Source: Marivita sp046592965
GTDB taxonomy: Bacteria; Pseudomonadota; Alphaproteobacteria; Rhodobacterales; Rhodobacteraceae
Length of the DNA: 64,000 nucleotides
Direction of reading: 5' to 3'
Assembly: GCF_046592965.1 (NCBI RefSeq)
Contig: NZ_JBISBV010000002.1
Span: 1 to 64,000 of the forward strand
The notes under the pieces are model-generated. The model was not told the origin of the DNA and did not search any database. It was given only the letters and a program-made list of their open reading frames with translations. Shown here piece after piece: positions 1-9,234 of the stretch (position 1 is its first letter; every line of letters begins with the position of its first letter). Made by a program: the position numbers and the translations under genes.

Positions 1-311
1 GCACCCTTCCGGTCCGTTTTTGCCCCACAGAAGGCCCCGGTTTCCCGACTTGTCCGGATATGTCCAAGAAATGCATTGGATCACAGGGTTTCCTACCACC
101 CCAGCCAAATCTTCATGACATCGTTGTTCTTGGCCGCTGCTCGCCCTGCTCAAGCACGTAAGAAACGAACCGGCGAAACCGCGTCGATATGCTGACAGTT
201 CCCGGACGTATCCGGCACTGACGGAGGCGATGATGAGTTTCCGGGCGACACGATCCGCCAATCATGCGCATAAACGATGGCAACACACGTCATATCGAAC
301 GGAGATTTTGA
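1..311. other. Upstream region of the GMC oxidoreductase gene, no gene seen
   Basis: No convincing reading frame starts or ends here. The long minus-strand frame that crosses into the GMC gene is a shadow of that gene. The region holds a widely spaced inverted repeat, CCGGATATGTCC at 54-65 and GGACGTATCCGG at 204-215, which match in 11 of 12 positions as reverse complements. A GGAGA Shine-Dalgarno lies at about 301-305 before the ATG at 312. The window edge cuts off whatever lies further upstream. Confidence 0.5.
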
Positions 312-1925
312 ATGTCTGAGCAGCAGGTGCAGTTGGACGGCGAGTATGATTACGTGATCGTCGGCGCGGGCACGGCGGGTTGTGTGCTGGCCAATCGTCT
401 GAGCGAAGATCCGAAGACCAGGGTTCTGCTGCTGGAAGCGGGTGGCTCGGACAAGTACCACTGGGTCAACATCCCGGTGGGGTATCTTTATTGCATTGGC
501 AACCCGCGCACTGACTGGATGATGAAGACCGCGCCCGAACCGGGGTTGAACGGCCGCAGTCTGGTCTATCCGCGTGGCAAGGTGTTGGGCGGCTGCTCGT
601 CCGTGAACGGCATGATCTACATGCGCGGACAGGCGGCGGATTACGATCATTGGCGGCAGATGGGCAATACCGGCTGGGCTTGGGACGACGTGTTGCCCTA
701 TTTCCTGAAATCCGAAGACCATCACGGCGGTGACAGCGACATGCACCGCTCGGGCGGGGCGTGGAAAGTCTCCAGGCAGCGGTTGAAATGGGACATCCTG
801 AAAGCCGTGCAGGAGGGCGCGAAGGAATTCGGCATCCTGCCACGCGCAGATTTCAACGATGGCAACAATGAAGGCTCCGGCTTTTTCGAGGTCAACCAGA
901 AGAACGGCATGCGCTGGAATACGTCCAAGGGTTTCCTGCGCCCGGCCATGAAACGCGCCAACCTTCGGGTGCTGACCGGCGCACATACGGAACATCTGCT
1001 TCTTGAGGGGCGACAGGTGCGCGGCGTTCAATTCCGTCGCAACGGCCAGATGTTTCACGCAACGGCGAGAGCCGAAGTTCTCCTCGCCGCAGGCAGTATC
1101 AATTCGCCCAAGATCCTTGAACTTTCAGGCATCGGGCGGCCGGATGTGCTTGACCGCAACGGGATCGAGGTGCGCCACGAAAGCAAGGGTGTCGGCGAGA
1201 ACCTACAGGATCACTTGCAGATCCGAACCGTCTTCAAGGTGCAGAACACCAAGACCCTCAACACGATGGCAAACAGTCTGTTGGGCAAAGCGAAGATCGC
1301 GGCGCAATATGGTCTGATGCGCTCCGGTCCGATGTCGATGGCGCCCAGCCAGTTCGGGATGTTCACCAAGTCCGATTCCTCGATGGAAACACCCGATCTG
1401 GAATATCATGTCCAGCCGTTGTCCACGGACAAGCTGGGCGACCCGCTGCATCCCTTTCCGGCGATTACGGTGTCGGTCTGCAACTTGCGGCCCGAAAGCA
1501 TCGGCTCCAGCCATATCTCCACGCCGGATCACACCGTTCAGCCCGAGATCCGGCTGAATTATCTGTCAACCGAGAAGGACCGACGGGTTGCCACCGATTC
1601 CGTCAAGCAGGCGCGCCGGATCATGTCGGCACGCGCGTTGCAGCCCTACCACCCGGAGGAAATCCTGCCTGGACCTGCGTGTTCCGAGGATGCAGATATC
1701 GTGCGCGCTGTCGGTGATATCGCCACGACGATCTTTCACCCGGTCGGAACCTGCAAGATGGGCACTGACGACGCGGCGGTCGTGGATTCCGCGTTGCGGG
1801 TGCATGGGCTTATTGGCCTGCGGGTTGTCGACGCCTCGATCATGCCGAAAATCGTGTCGGGAAACACCGCGTCTCCGGTTGTGATGATTGCCGAAAAGGC
1901 GGCTGATCTCATCAAGGCCGGATAG
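312..1925 (+). CDS. GMC-family FAD-dependent oxidoreductase (choline/alcohol dehydrogenase-like)
   Basis: The 537-residue protein is a typical glucose-methanol-choline oxidoreductase. It has the FAD-binding GxGxxG stretch at residues 18-23 (VIVGAGTAG), the first GMC signature around 88-106 (GKVLGGCSSVNGM), the second around 255-270 (GSINSPKILELSGIG), and a catalytic His in FHPVGTCKMG near residue 475. A second conserved polar residue lies in the C-terminal SGNTASP segment. The family oxidises an alcohol to an aldehyde using FAD. The length is normal and there is no signal peptide, so it should be cytoplasmic. The start is supported by GGAGA six bases upstream. The neighbouring demethylase genes suggest it may act on an alcohol such as choline or a hydroxylated amine, but a BetA assignment is not justified because this GMC branch is large and promiscuous. 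Confidence 0.88.
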   Translation: MSEQQVQLDGEYDYVIVGAGTAGCVLANRLSEDPKTRVLLLEAGGSDKYHWVNIPVGYLYCIGNPRTDWMMKTAPEPGLNGRSLVYPRGKVLGGCSSVNGMIYMRGQAADYDHWRQMGNTGWAWDDVLPYFLKSEDHHGGDSDMHRSGGAWKVSRQRLKWDILKAVQEGAKEFGILPRADFNDGNNEGSGFFEVNQKNGMRWNTSKGFLRPAMKRANLRVLTGAHTEHLLLEGRQVRGVQFRRNGQMFHATARAEVLLAAGSINSPKILELSGIGRPDVLDRNGIEVRHESKGVGENLQDHLQIRTVFKVQNTKTLNTMANSLLGKAKIAAQYGLMRSGPMSMAPSQFGMFTKSDSSMETPDLEYHVQPLSTDKLGDPLHPFPAITVSVCNLRPESIGSSHISTPDHTVQPEIRLNYLSTEKDRRVATDSVKQARRIMSARALQPYHPEEILPGPACSEDADIVRAVGDIATTIFHPVGTCKMGTDDAAVVDSALRVHGLIGLRVVDASIMPKIVSGNTASPVVMIAEKAADLIKAG

Positions 1926-1947
1926 CGATCGGCGGGAATTGGTGTGG

Positions 1948-1980
1948 CGCGTGGTGATGTATCACGCGGCGCGGTTTTTT
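1948..1980 (+). terminator. Possible terminator between convergent GMC and MFS genes
   Basis: An inverted repeat, CGCGTG at 1948-1953 and CACGCG at 1963-1968, is followed a few bases later by a run of six T at 1975-1980. It lies just past the GMC stop codon but overlaps the last codons of the MFS gene, so the T-run may simply encode that gene's Lys-Asn end. The spacing between stem and T-run is longer than usual. Confidence 0.3.
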
Positions 1981-3428
1981 CTATCGCGCAAATCCTTGAT
2001 CGCCACGGCGAGCGCCAGCAAGACCACACAGGCGATCAAGCCGAAGCCAACGATCATCGCCATCCCCCAAGACGACACTGCCAATGTCGAGAACACGGCG
2101 GCTGTGATCAAGGCAATGCCGACCGCGGTTCCAATGCGCTGCCCGGTTTGCATGATCGCTCCCGAACTTCCGGCATAATTCAGCGGCACCTCTGCGAGCG
2201 TCAACGTCTGGTTCGGACTTATGACGGTTCCTTGTGCGATTCCGACGAATGACAGCGAGCCCATCAGCCACCAGATACTTATATGACCGGCTTCGAACAT
2301 GATGACGACGACAATGCTCAGTCCAAGGCCGAAGAGGGCGACGAGAAGGCCGCCGATGACCAATACGCGCCCGAGTTGGGTGACCCGCTTCCCGGCCCAA
2401 TGGGCGGCATAGGCCGAAAGCAGCGCAGCCGGAATCCCAAAGAGCGCCGATTGAAGGGCCGTTTTTCCATCCCCCTCCTGCACATAAAGCGCGACCAGGA
2501 CCCACACGCTGGTGATGCCCATGAAATAAAGCGCCATGATGGTGATGCCGTTGGAGTAACTGCGCGTCGCAAAGATCTTGAGATCGACCATGGGACTGAG
2601 GCCCAGACGGACATATCGGCGTTCCCACAGAACCCACAGCCAGACCAGCACGAGGCCTGCCGGAAGCAGCGCCCAGACAATCGCGCCGCCGCTCCCTTCA
2701 ACGAACGGAAACAGGATGGCCAGAACGGCCAGCCCCAAAAGCAGCGCGCCCACAGGGTCAAGCGAGCGCAGCCCGCTGCCCTTGCGCGGCAACATGACGA
2801 ACAGGGGACGTGGAAACCATAGAAGGCCGAGAACGATGGCCAGCACGCCGATCGGAACATTCACCAGGAATGTCAGCCGCCAGCCCAGTTCAGGCCCACC
2901 CAATTCGATCAGGAGCCCGCCCAGCACCGGCCCGATGGCGACCGAAAGTCCGACTGTCGTGCCGAAATACCCAAAGGCCCGGCCGCGTGCGTCGCCGCGG
3001 AAATAGTGTTGGATCATGCCAAGGCCCTGCGGGTTGAGGAGACCCGAACCGATCCCCTGCACGAAGCGCGCTGCATTGAGCCATTCGGCGTTCGGGGCCA
3101 GACCAGCGGCGACGGACGATAGCGTAAAGATCCCCACGCCGGCGAGAAAAAGCGCGCCACGCCCCATGATGTCACCGGCCCGGCCCGCGGCCACCAAAAC
3201 CACGCCGAATGTCAGCGCATAGCCCGACAGCACCCATTGCAGGTCAGATTGTGTCGCACCGAGTCCGATCCGGATCGACGGCAGCGCAACGTTGACGATG
3301 CTCACGCTGACGAGCGTCATGAAGATCGTGACCAGCAGAACAACCAGAATGCGCCACCTGACCGGGTCTGGCGTCAGGGCGGACTCAGTGTCTTCGGAAA
3401 GTTGCGCGTCCGCGTCTGACGACACCAT
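1962..3428 (-). CDS. MFS transporter, DHA2 (EmrB/QacA-like) drug:H+ antiporter type
   Basis: The protein of about 488 residues has a polar N-terminus and then about 14 hydrophobic segments, as in the 14-helix DHA2 branch of the major facilitator superfamily. The loop after the second helix carries the motif-A-like GRAGDIMGR, and the fifth helix has a motif-C-like GPVLGG stretch. These transporters sit in the inner membrane and usually export drugs or metabolites using the proton gradient. The start chosen is the ATG at 3428, with GAAGG eight bases upstream; an in-frame TTG lies two codons earlier. It converges on the GMC gene. Its position next to demethylase genes could mean it moves their substrate or product, but the sequence alone does not give a substrate. 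Confidence 0.85.
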   Translation of the reverse strand: MVSSDADAQLSEDTESALTPDPVRWRILVVLLVTIFMTLVSVSIVNVALPSIRIGLGATQSDLQWVLSGYALTFGVVLVAAGRAGDIMGRGALFLAGVGIFTLSSVAAGLAPNAEWLNAARFVQGIGSGLLNPQGLGMIQHYFRGDARGRAFGYFGTTVGLSVAIGPVLGGLLIELGGPELGWRLTFLVNVPIGVLAIVLGLLWFPRPLFVMLPRKGSGLRSLDPVGALLLGLAVLAILFPFVEGSGGAIVWALLPAGLVLVWLWVLWERRYVRLGLSPMVDLKIFATRSYSNGITIMALYFMGITSVWVLVALYVQEGDGKTALQSALFGIPAALLSAYAAHWAGKRVTQLGRVLVIGGLLVALFGLGLSIVVVIMFEAGHISIWWLMGSLSFVGIAQGTVISPNQTLTLAEVPLNYAGSSGAIMQTGQRIGTAVGIALITAAVFSTLAVSSWGMAMIVGFGLIACVVLLALAVAIKDLRDRKNRAA

Positions 3429-3566
3429 GATCAAGGCCTTCTTCTTCGAACAAAGCGGGAGGTATAGCGTTGTGGCACTCGGAAGGCAAACTGAACCCCG
3501 CGATACAGCACGAGCGATTGAGCGAAGAGCTCCAGCGCCGTCTAGAAGCCTGACTTATTCTGGAAC

Positions 3567-5549
3567 CTAGAGAGCACGCCCTGCCGTCCGGCCCTCAAAG
3601 ATCGCCATTGCCGCGTTGCGGGGCGCATTAGCGTCGCCGATGGATTTCGGACTGATGCCCATCGACGTCAATTCAGTGCGCAGGGACGGATCGGCGATAT
3701 TCGTCGTCGCCAGAACAAGCGTATCAGCACCAAGGTCATATGCCGCTCCGCTCAGGAGAGACTGAACGACAGCGCCGGACGCGGTCCATTCGCTCAGGAC
3801 CGACTCCGTGATGAAACGAACACCCAGACGGGTCAGGGCGCGTCTCAATGGCCAGTCGGTGGCCGAGCGTTGCAGTTCCTTTCCGACCAGCGCATCAGGG
3901 GTGACGATCGTGACGTCGTGGCCGTCTTCGGCCAGTTTCAACGCGGTGCCGCAGCCGCGCCAATTACCGCCCTCGTCGAGCACCACGATCCGCTGGCCGA
4001 TGCGCGCGCCGCGCATCATCACGTCTTCGCTTGACCAGACATTGCCCTGATCGACACCGGGCAGCATCGGGATGTGAGGAAGCGCCCTTTGAAATCCAGT
4101 CCCGGCGGGTAACGAGCCGGTGGCAAGGATCACATGGTCAGCACCGATTGCGGCGATCTCCCGGGCGTCGAGATACGTGTTGAAGCGCAGATTGACGCCA
4201 GAATTCGCCAGTTGCCGCGCGTACCAGGCAATCAGGTCGGTGATCTGGCCACGGCGCGGTTGCAGACCGGCCAGACGGAATTGGCCGCCAATCTCTGGCC
4301 CGGCCTCGGCAAGCGTGACGTCATGTCCTCGCTCTGCCGCAACCCGTGCAGCCTCCAGCCCGGCAGGTCCGCCGCCGACCACGAGAACCGAGCGCGCAGA
4401 TTTGGCAGGTTCAAACCTGTCGCCGCCCCAAAGATATTCATGTCCGGCTGACGGATTGACGAGGCACGAGATATAATAATCGCGGCTGCGCCGGCCCCAG
4501 CATTGCTGGTTGCACGAGATACAGCCCCGAATATCGCTGGCGCGATCCTCCGCCGCTTTGGTGACAAGGTGCGGATCGGCAATCTGGCCTCGGACGATCG
4601 ACACCAGATCGGCCTCGCCCGCGCCCAGGATCGTGTTGGCGTTTTCCGGCGTTCGGATATGGCTTTCGGCTGTGACCAGCGCGTGCTTGACCTTCGTTTT
4701 AAGCTGCGCGGCAAGATCGACACCAAGGTTCTCGGGGTAAAGGAAGGTTGGCATCAGCTTATAGAAATCGAAGTAACCACCGGTGCCGCAAGTGACATAA
4801 TCCATCAATCGCTCGGCATCGTGCATGGCGACGATTTGAGTGGTCTCGTCGCGGCTCAGGGCGGCGTCGACGTCGGGTTCGTCATTGACGGCAAGGCCGA
4901 TGATGAAGTCGTCGCCACAGGCGACGCGGATGCGGCGCAGCACCTCGCGCGATGCGCGGGTGCGATTCTTGACGCTTCCGCCCCAGCGGTCGGTGCGCTG
5001 GTTCGAGAACGGGGTCCAGAATTGATCGAGCAACCCGTGATAGGCGGCCCATATTTCGACCCCGTCAAACCCGGACTTCTGACAGCGGATCGCTGCCTGA
5101 ACGAACGCTTCTATGGTTTCCTCTATCTCGGCCTCGGTCATCTCATGGCTGCCGTCGCTGTCGTGATAGCTTGGCCCACCCGACGGTGACCAATGGGCGT
5201 GCCATGAATTGTCGCCGTCGCCATGCGCGCCGATATGATACAGTTGCTGGATCATCACGGCACCATGCGCCTGACATGCTTGGGTAAGTCGGCGGAAATG
5301 CGGGATCACCGTGTCTGACCCGGAGCGAAAGTTGCCCCGCGTCAGACGCGCGGCGGGATGCACCGGCATCGGTTCGACGACGATCATCGCGGCACCACCC
5401 ATCGCACGTTCGACGTAATAGGCGATGTGCTGGTCGCCCGGCAGACCGTCATGCGCCATATTGGTTGTGTGTGCGCCAAAGACGATACGGTTCTTCAGTG
5501 TCTTGTGACGAAGCCGGACAGGTTTGAAGACATGGCTGAACGGGGTCAT
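3567..5549 (-). CDS. Trimethylamine-dehydrogenase-like FMN/[4Fe-4S]/FAD oxidoreductase (NADH:flavin oxidoreductase family)
   Basis: The 660-residue protein has an N-terminal Old-Yellow-Enzyme TIM barrel (residues about 1-340) and a C-terminal Rossmann-type dinucleotide-binding half. A cysteine cluster, CISCNQQC followed by C eleven residues later, lies near residues 345-364 and fits the single [4Fe-4S] of the trimethylamine dehydrogenase and 2,4-dienoyl-CoA reductase family. The second half opens with VLVVGGGPAGLEAA at about 390. Family members demethylate secondary or tertiary amines, or reduce enoyl substrates. It is the downstream gene of an apparent operon with the paralogue at 5560-7605 (10 bp gap) and the MttB-like gene beyond, which favours an amine-demethylating role. 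The substrate is unknown. Confidence 0.85.
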   Translation of the reverse strand: MTPFSHVFKPVRLRHKTLKNRIVFGAHTTNMAHDGLPGDQHIAYYVERAMGGAAMIVVEPMPVHPAARLTRGNFRSGSDTVIPHFRRLTQACQAHGAVMIQQLYHIGAHGDGDNSWHAHWSPSGGPSYHDSDGSHEMTEAEIEETIEAFVQAAIRCQKSGFDGVEIWAAYHGLLDQFWTPFSNQRTDRWGGSVKNRTRASREVLRRIRVACGDDFIIGLAVNDEPDVDAALSRDETTQIVAMHDAERLMDYVTCGTGGYFDFYKLMPTFLYPENLGVDLAAQLKTKVKHALVTAESHIRTPENANTILGAGEADLVSIVRGQIADPHLVTKAAEDRASDIRGCISCNQQCWGRRSRDYYISCLVNPSAGHEYLWGGDRFEPAKSARSVLVVGGGPAGLEAARVAAERGHDVTLAEAGPEIGGQFRLAGLQPRRGQITDLIAWYARQLANSGVNLRFNTYLDAREIAAIGADHVILATGSLPAGTGFQRALPHIPMLPGVDQGNVWSSEDVMMRGARIGQRIVVLDEGGNWRGCGTALKLAEDGHDVTIVTPDALVGKELQRSATDWPLRRALTRLGVRFITESVLSEWTASGAVVQSLLSGAAYDLGADTLVLATTNIADPSLRTELTSMGISPKSIGDANAPRNAAMAIFEGRTAGRAL

Positions 5550-5559
5550 GCGACTGGCC

Positions 5560-7605
5560 TCAGATGTCCTTGACCAGCCGAAGCGCGTCGTAGATCGCGG
5601 CGTGCGTGTTACGCGCGCTGACCGCGTCGCCGATGCGGAAAAGCTGAAACTTGCCGTCGGGATTGCGGCTCACGTCTTGAACCTGCCCGTCAATCAACGC
5701 GTCGTAATCGACTTCGCCCAGATTCGACGACATCGGTTTGAGGTCAAAATAGAGATCATCCAGCGGGATGGTGCCGTAGTTCACGACGATCTGATCGTAC
5801 TGCGCGTCGTAGATGTGATCGCTGTAATCGGTGCCGATCACCGCTGTCAGCTTGTTGCCGTCGCGCCTGATGTCGAGCAGCCGGCGGGTGACGGTGAACG
5901 TCACGTCCTTGTCCTGAAGCGCGCGCATGTAGGGCACCAGGTTCATCGCCATGATATCCGGCGCGAACACGCGGTCCGGCGTCATCACTTCCACTTTCGA
6001 CCCTTTGGCGGCCGCGATTTCTGCGGCCTGCAGCGCCGGATGGTCGCCGCTTTCATCATAGATAAGGATCGAGTCCGACGGCGCCACATCGCCGGAGATG
6101 ATGTCCCAGCTTGTGACGGCATCATTCTGTTCGGTCGCGGATTCGAAAAGCTGCGTGTGCGGCAGACCGCCGGTCGCGATAATGACGGTGTCGGGATTCA
6201 GTGCGGTGACATCGTCAGCCTCGGCAAACGTGTTGAAGCGGAACTCCACGTCACGCGCCGCGCATTGCGCCATGCGCCAGTCGATGATTCCCAGCATTTC
6301 ACGGCGGCGCGGGCTTTGCGCGGTCAGCCGGACCTGTCCGCCGGGGTCGGCGGCGGCCTCGAACACGGTCACGTCATGGCCACGCTCCGCAGCGACGCGC
6401 GCCGCCTCAAGCCCGCCCGGCCCGGCACCCACCACGACGACCTTGCGGCGCTTTGCAGCGGGCGCAATCCTGTGCGGCATCGACAATTCGCGACCCGTGG
6501 CCGGGTTGTGGATACACAGCGCATCGCCGGCCTGATAAATCCGGTCAAGGCAGTAGGTGGCACCGACGCAGGGGCGGATATCATCCTCGCGCCCCTCGAC
6601 GATCTTTTGCACGATATGCGGATCGGCCATGTGCGCCCGTGTCATGCCGACCATGTCGAGCAGCCCCGCGCTGACCGCGTGTCGTGCGGTCGCCACATCG
6701 GGAATGCGTGCGGCATGGAATGTCGGCATTCCGGTGGCCTTGCGCACTTCGCCGGCGAAATCGAGATGCGGCGCGCTCTTCATGCCTTGCACCGGGATCA
6801 CGTCGGTCAGCGCCGGATCGGTGTGGATACGGCCCCTGATCACGTTGAGGAAATCGACCTTGCCGGAGGCGGCAAAGCGGCGCGAAATCTCGATGCCTTC
6901 GTCGGCCGTCAGCCCGCCTTTTTGCGCCTCGTCGGCCGTATAGCGGAAGCCGACAATGAATTCCTCGCCGACACGCTTGCGGATCGCGTCCAGCACATCC
7001 ATCGGAAAGCGCAGCCGGTTCTCCAGCGTGTCGGCGCCGTAGGGGCCAACGCAATCGTTGGTCAACGGCGACCAGAACTGGTCAAGCAAATGGCCATAGG
7101 CCTGGATTTCAATTCCATCCATGCCACCTGCCTGCATCCGTTCTGCGGCATCGGCGAAGTCCGATAGAATGCGGTCTATGTCCCAATCCTCGATCAGCTT
7201 GGGAAAGGCGCGATGCGCCGGTTCGCGGTGGCGCGTCGATGACACAGACGGCAACCAGTCACCCTTGTTCCAGCCGGTGCGGCGGCCCAGATGCGTCAGC
7301 TGGATCATCACGGCGCACCCATGCTCATGGCACGCATCGGTCAGGTTCCTGATCCACGGCACCACCTCGTCCTTATAGGCGAGCACGTTGTTGAAGACCG
7401 GCGGGCTGTCACGGCTCACCGCGGCGGACCCGGCGGTCATTGCCAAGGCGACACCTGCCTTGGCGCGCTCTGCATGATAGGCCGCGTAGCGTTCCTTTGG
7501 CATCCCGTCTTCTGGATAGGCCGGTTCATGTGCGGTGGTCATGATCCGGTTTTTCAGCGTCAGATGTTTCAACTGGAACGGCTGAAGCAACGGGTCTTTC
7601 GTCAT
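5560..7605 (-). CDS. Second trimethylamine-dehydrogenase-like flavoprotein with an altered Fe-S cysteine motif
   Basis: The 681-residue protein has the same order as its neighbour: an FMN barrel with the OYE-like IQLTHLGRR strand, a cysteine region, then a dinucleotide-binding half starting VVVVGAGPGGLEAARVAAERGHDVTV at about residue 389. It differs at the cluster. The motif reads CVGATYC with a further Cys twelve residues on, so the second of the four usual ligands appears replaced by Ala. It may bind a cluster with a different ligand, a 3Fe cluster or none. The ATG at 7605 lies 9 bp from the stop of the MttB-like gene. It is probably co-transcribed with both neighbours and may act on a product of the methyltransferase or a second demethylation step. 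Dimethylglycine or stachydrine-type demethylases are possible relatives. Confidence 0.83.
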   Translation of the reverse strand: MTKDPLLQPFQLKHLTLKNRIMTTAHEPAYPEDGMPKERYAAYHAERAKAGVALAMTAGSAAVSRDSPPVFNNVLAYKDEVVPWIRNLTDACHEHGCAVMIQLTHLGRRTGWNKGDWLPSVSSTRHREPAHRAFPKLIEDWDIDRILSDFADAAERMQAGGMDGIEIQAYGHLLDQFWSPLTNDCVGPYGADTLENRLRFPMDVLDAIRKRVGEEFIVGFRYTADEAQKGGLTADEGIEISRRFAASGKVDFLNVIRGRIHTDPALTDVIPVQGMKSAPHLDFAGEVRKATGMPTFHAARIPDVATARHAVSAGLLDMVGMTRAHMADPHIVQKIVEGREDDIRPCVGATYCLDRIYQAGDALCIHNPATGRELSMPHRIAPAAKRRKVVVVGAGPGGLEAARVAAERGHDVTVFEAAADPGGQVRLTAQSPRRREMLGIIDWRMAQCAARDVEFRFNTFAEADDVTALNPDTVIIATGGLPHTQLFESATEQNDAVTSWDIISGDVAPSDSILIYDESGDHPALQAAEIAAAKGSKVEVMTPDRVFAPDIMAMNLVPYMRALQDKDVTFTVTRRLLDIRRDGNKLTAVIGTDYSDHIYDAQYDQIVVNYGTIPLDDLYFDLKPMSSNLGEVDYDALIDGQVQDVSRNPDGKFQLFRIGDAVSARNTHAAIYDALRLVKDI

Positions 7606-7614
7606 ACGGTTCCC

Positions 7615-9186
7615 TCAATACCATGCGTCGGGCATCGACGCTTTCTTCCTGTCCACGAATTCCTGCAACGCGCCGTCTATGCCTGGGTCAAGCGGAGGCG
7701 GCTCATAGGCGGCCAGTGTCGCTTTCCAGCGGGCGTTGGCGCGCGATGCCGCGTCGATGCCGCCCTGTTCGTCCCAGGTTTCCCACGGTTGATTGTCGTC
7801 CAACGCGCTGTCGTAATAGGCGGTCTTGTAGTGGCGCAGCGTGTGCGCGGTGCCGAACAGATGTTGCCCCGGCCCGTTCTCGGCCAGCGCCTCGAGACCC
7901 AGCGTTTCGTCATCGACCGTGACGCCCCGCATGTAGCTGTGCAGCGCGCCGCACAGATCGGTGTCGAGCATGAATTTTTCATAAGACATCGACAACAGCC
8001 CATCGAGAAACCCGGCTGAGTGCAGCACATAGTTGGCCCCGCTTTGCACGGCCGACATCATCGACATCATGCCTTGCTGCATCGCCTGCGCGTCGGGCAG
8101 TTTGGAGGTGGAAAAATTGCCGGCACAGCGCAACGGCATGTTCAAACGCCGCGCCAGTTGTCCCATGGCCAGAGACCCCAGCGCGGGTTCGGCGGTGCCA
8201 AAGGTCGGCGAGCCGGAGCGCAGAGACATTGACGACAAGAACGATCCCAGCACCGCAGGCACACCGGGACGGACCAATTGCGTCAGCGCGCAGGACACCA
8301 TCGTTTCCGCCAGACATTGCGCCACCGCGCCCGCCATCGTCAGCGGCGACACTGCCCCGCCCAACAGGAACGGCAAGTGAATGGAGCCTTGCCCGGCGCC
8401 TGCGTAGGCGCGGATGCCTTGCGTGGTGATCCCGTCCAGAACAAGGGGAGAGGTGGTGTTGAAATTGCCCATGATGACACAATTCCGATCAACGAAGTCT
8501 GAACCGAACAGGATTCGACACAACTCGATACTGTCCTCAGCCCGCTCCGGTGCGGTGATCGACCCTAGAAATGCGCGATCGGAATATCGGATATGGGACA
8601 GAACCATGTCGAGATGCCGCTTGTTGACGGCGATGTCCGTGGGTTCGCAGATCGTTCCGCCGGAGTGGTGCAACCATGGACTCGACTGACCCAGTTTGAT
8701 GAAATTGCGAAAGTCCTCGATTGTGCCGTAGCGGCGGCCCTTGTCCAGATCCATGACAAAGGGCGACCCGTATGCAGGCGCAAAAACCACCGCATCGCCG
8801 CCGATTTCGACTGACCGCGCAGGATTTCGGGCGTGCTGGGTAAAACGCGCAGGCGCGCTGCGCAGGATGTCCCGGATCATCCCCGGCTCGAACCGGATGT
8901 TCCAGCTGTCCTGGGTCAGGTCTGTGACGGTGCCGCCCGCCGCGCGAAACAGTGCCACGGTTTCAGGGTCTTCGCGGAACTCGATTCCGATTTCAGCCAT
9001 GATCCGGTCTGCGGTTGCCTCGATCTTTATCAGGCTCTCCTCGCTCACAAGATCGTAGGGAGGAATTGCGCGCGAGATGAAGGGGACTTCAAGATGCGGG
9101 TTCTGGCCGGGTGCGGCGCTGCGCGCAGCTTCGACCGGGCGGCCGCGCCTGCGCGAGGTCCGCGCTGTTGCAACGGTCTCAGACAT
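7615..9186 (-). CDS. MttB-family (trimethylamine methyltransferase-like) protein without pyrrolysine
   Basis: The protein of about 523 residues matches the trimethylamine methyltransferase (MttB/COG5598) family in length and segments, such as the central LHSGGTICEPTDIAV and the GMMSMMSAVQSGANYVLHSAGFLDG region near the C-terminus. The frame has no internal amber codon, so it belongs to the non-pyrrolysine branch. That branch contains glycine betaine, proline betaine and carnitine methyltransferases, which pass a methyl group to a corrinoid protein. No corrinoid-binding protein or reactivase is encoded nearby. An Arg-rich N-terminus (TSRRRGRP) precedes the core. The ATG at 9186 is preceded by GGAGG nine bases away; an upstream in-frame start at 9213 is less likely. 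It heads an operon with the two flavoproteins. Confidence 0.85.
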   Translation of the reverse strand: MSETVATARTSRRRGRPVEAARSAAPGQNPHLEVPFISRAIPPYDLVSEESLIKIEATADRIMAEIGIEFREDPETVALFRAAGGTVTDLTQDSWNIRFEPGMIRDILRSAPARFTQHARNPARSVEIGGDAVVFAPAYGSPFVMDLDKGRRYGTIEDFRNFIKLGQSSPWLHHSGGTICEPTDIAVNKRHLDMVLSHIRYSDRAFLGSITAPERAEDSIELCRILFGSDFVDRNCVIMGNFNTTSPLVLDGITTQGIRAYAGAGQGSIHLPFLLGGAVSPLTMAGAVAQCLAETMVSCALTQLVRPGVPAVLGSFLSSMSLRSGSPTFGTAEPALGSLAMGQLARRLNMPLRCAGNFSTSKLPDAQAMQQGMMSMMSAVQSGANYVLHSAGFLDGLLSMSYEKFMLDTDLCGALHSYMRGVTVDDETLGLEALAENGPGQHLFGTAHTLRHYKTAYYDSALDDNQPWETWDEQGGIDAASRANARWKATLAAYEPPPLDPGIDGALQEFVDRKKASMPDAWY

Positions 9187-9218
9187 GTTCCCAAGCCTCC
9201 AATGTCGCCTCACTCGAC

Positions 9219-9229
9219 ATGACCGTCAT
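9219..9229. promoter_or_regulatory. Palindrome ATGAC-c-GTCAT in the divergent mttB-like/tetR intergenic region
   Basis: A perfect inverted repeat of five bases around one central base lies in the 84-bp divergent region. Its TGAC half-site also occurs in the longer palindrome 6 bp further on, so the two may be tandem sites for the same dimeric regulator, plausibly the adjacent TetR protein. Confidence 0.45.
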
Positions 9230-9234
9230 CGCAA

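Noticed and set aside
150..1058. Minus-strand frame of 302 codons opposite the GMC gene
   Set aside because: Antisense to a GMC protein with all signatures intact; no independent features.
5524..7167. Plus-strand frame of 547 codons opposite the flavoprotein genes
   Set aside because: It covers the antisense of the second flavoprotein, is rich in Arg/His/Asp as shadow frames are, and has no family features.
7615..9186. Pyrrolysine-containing MttB
   Set aside because: The frame has no in-frame TAG before its stop, so a pyrrolysine residue is excluded.
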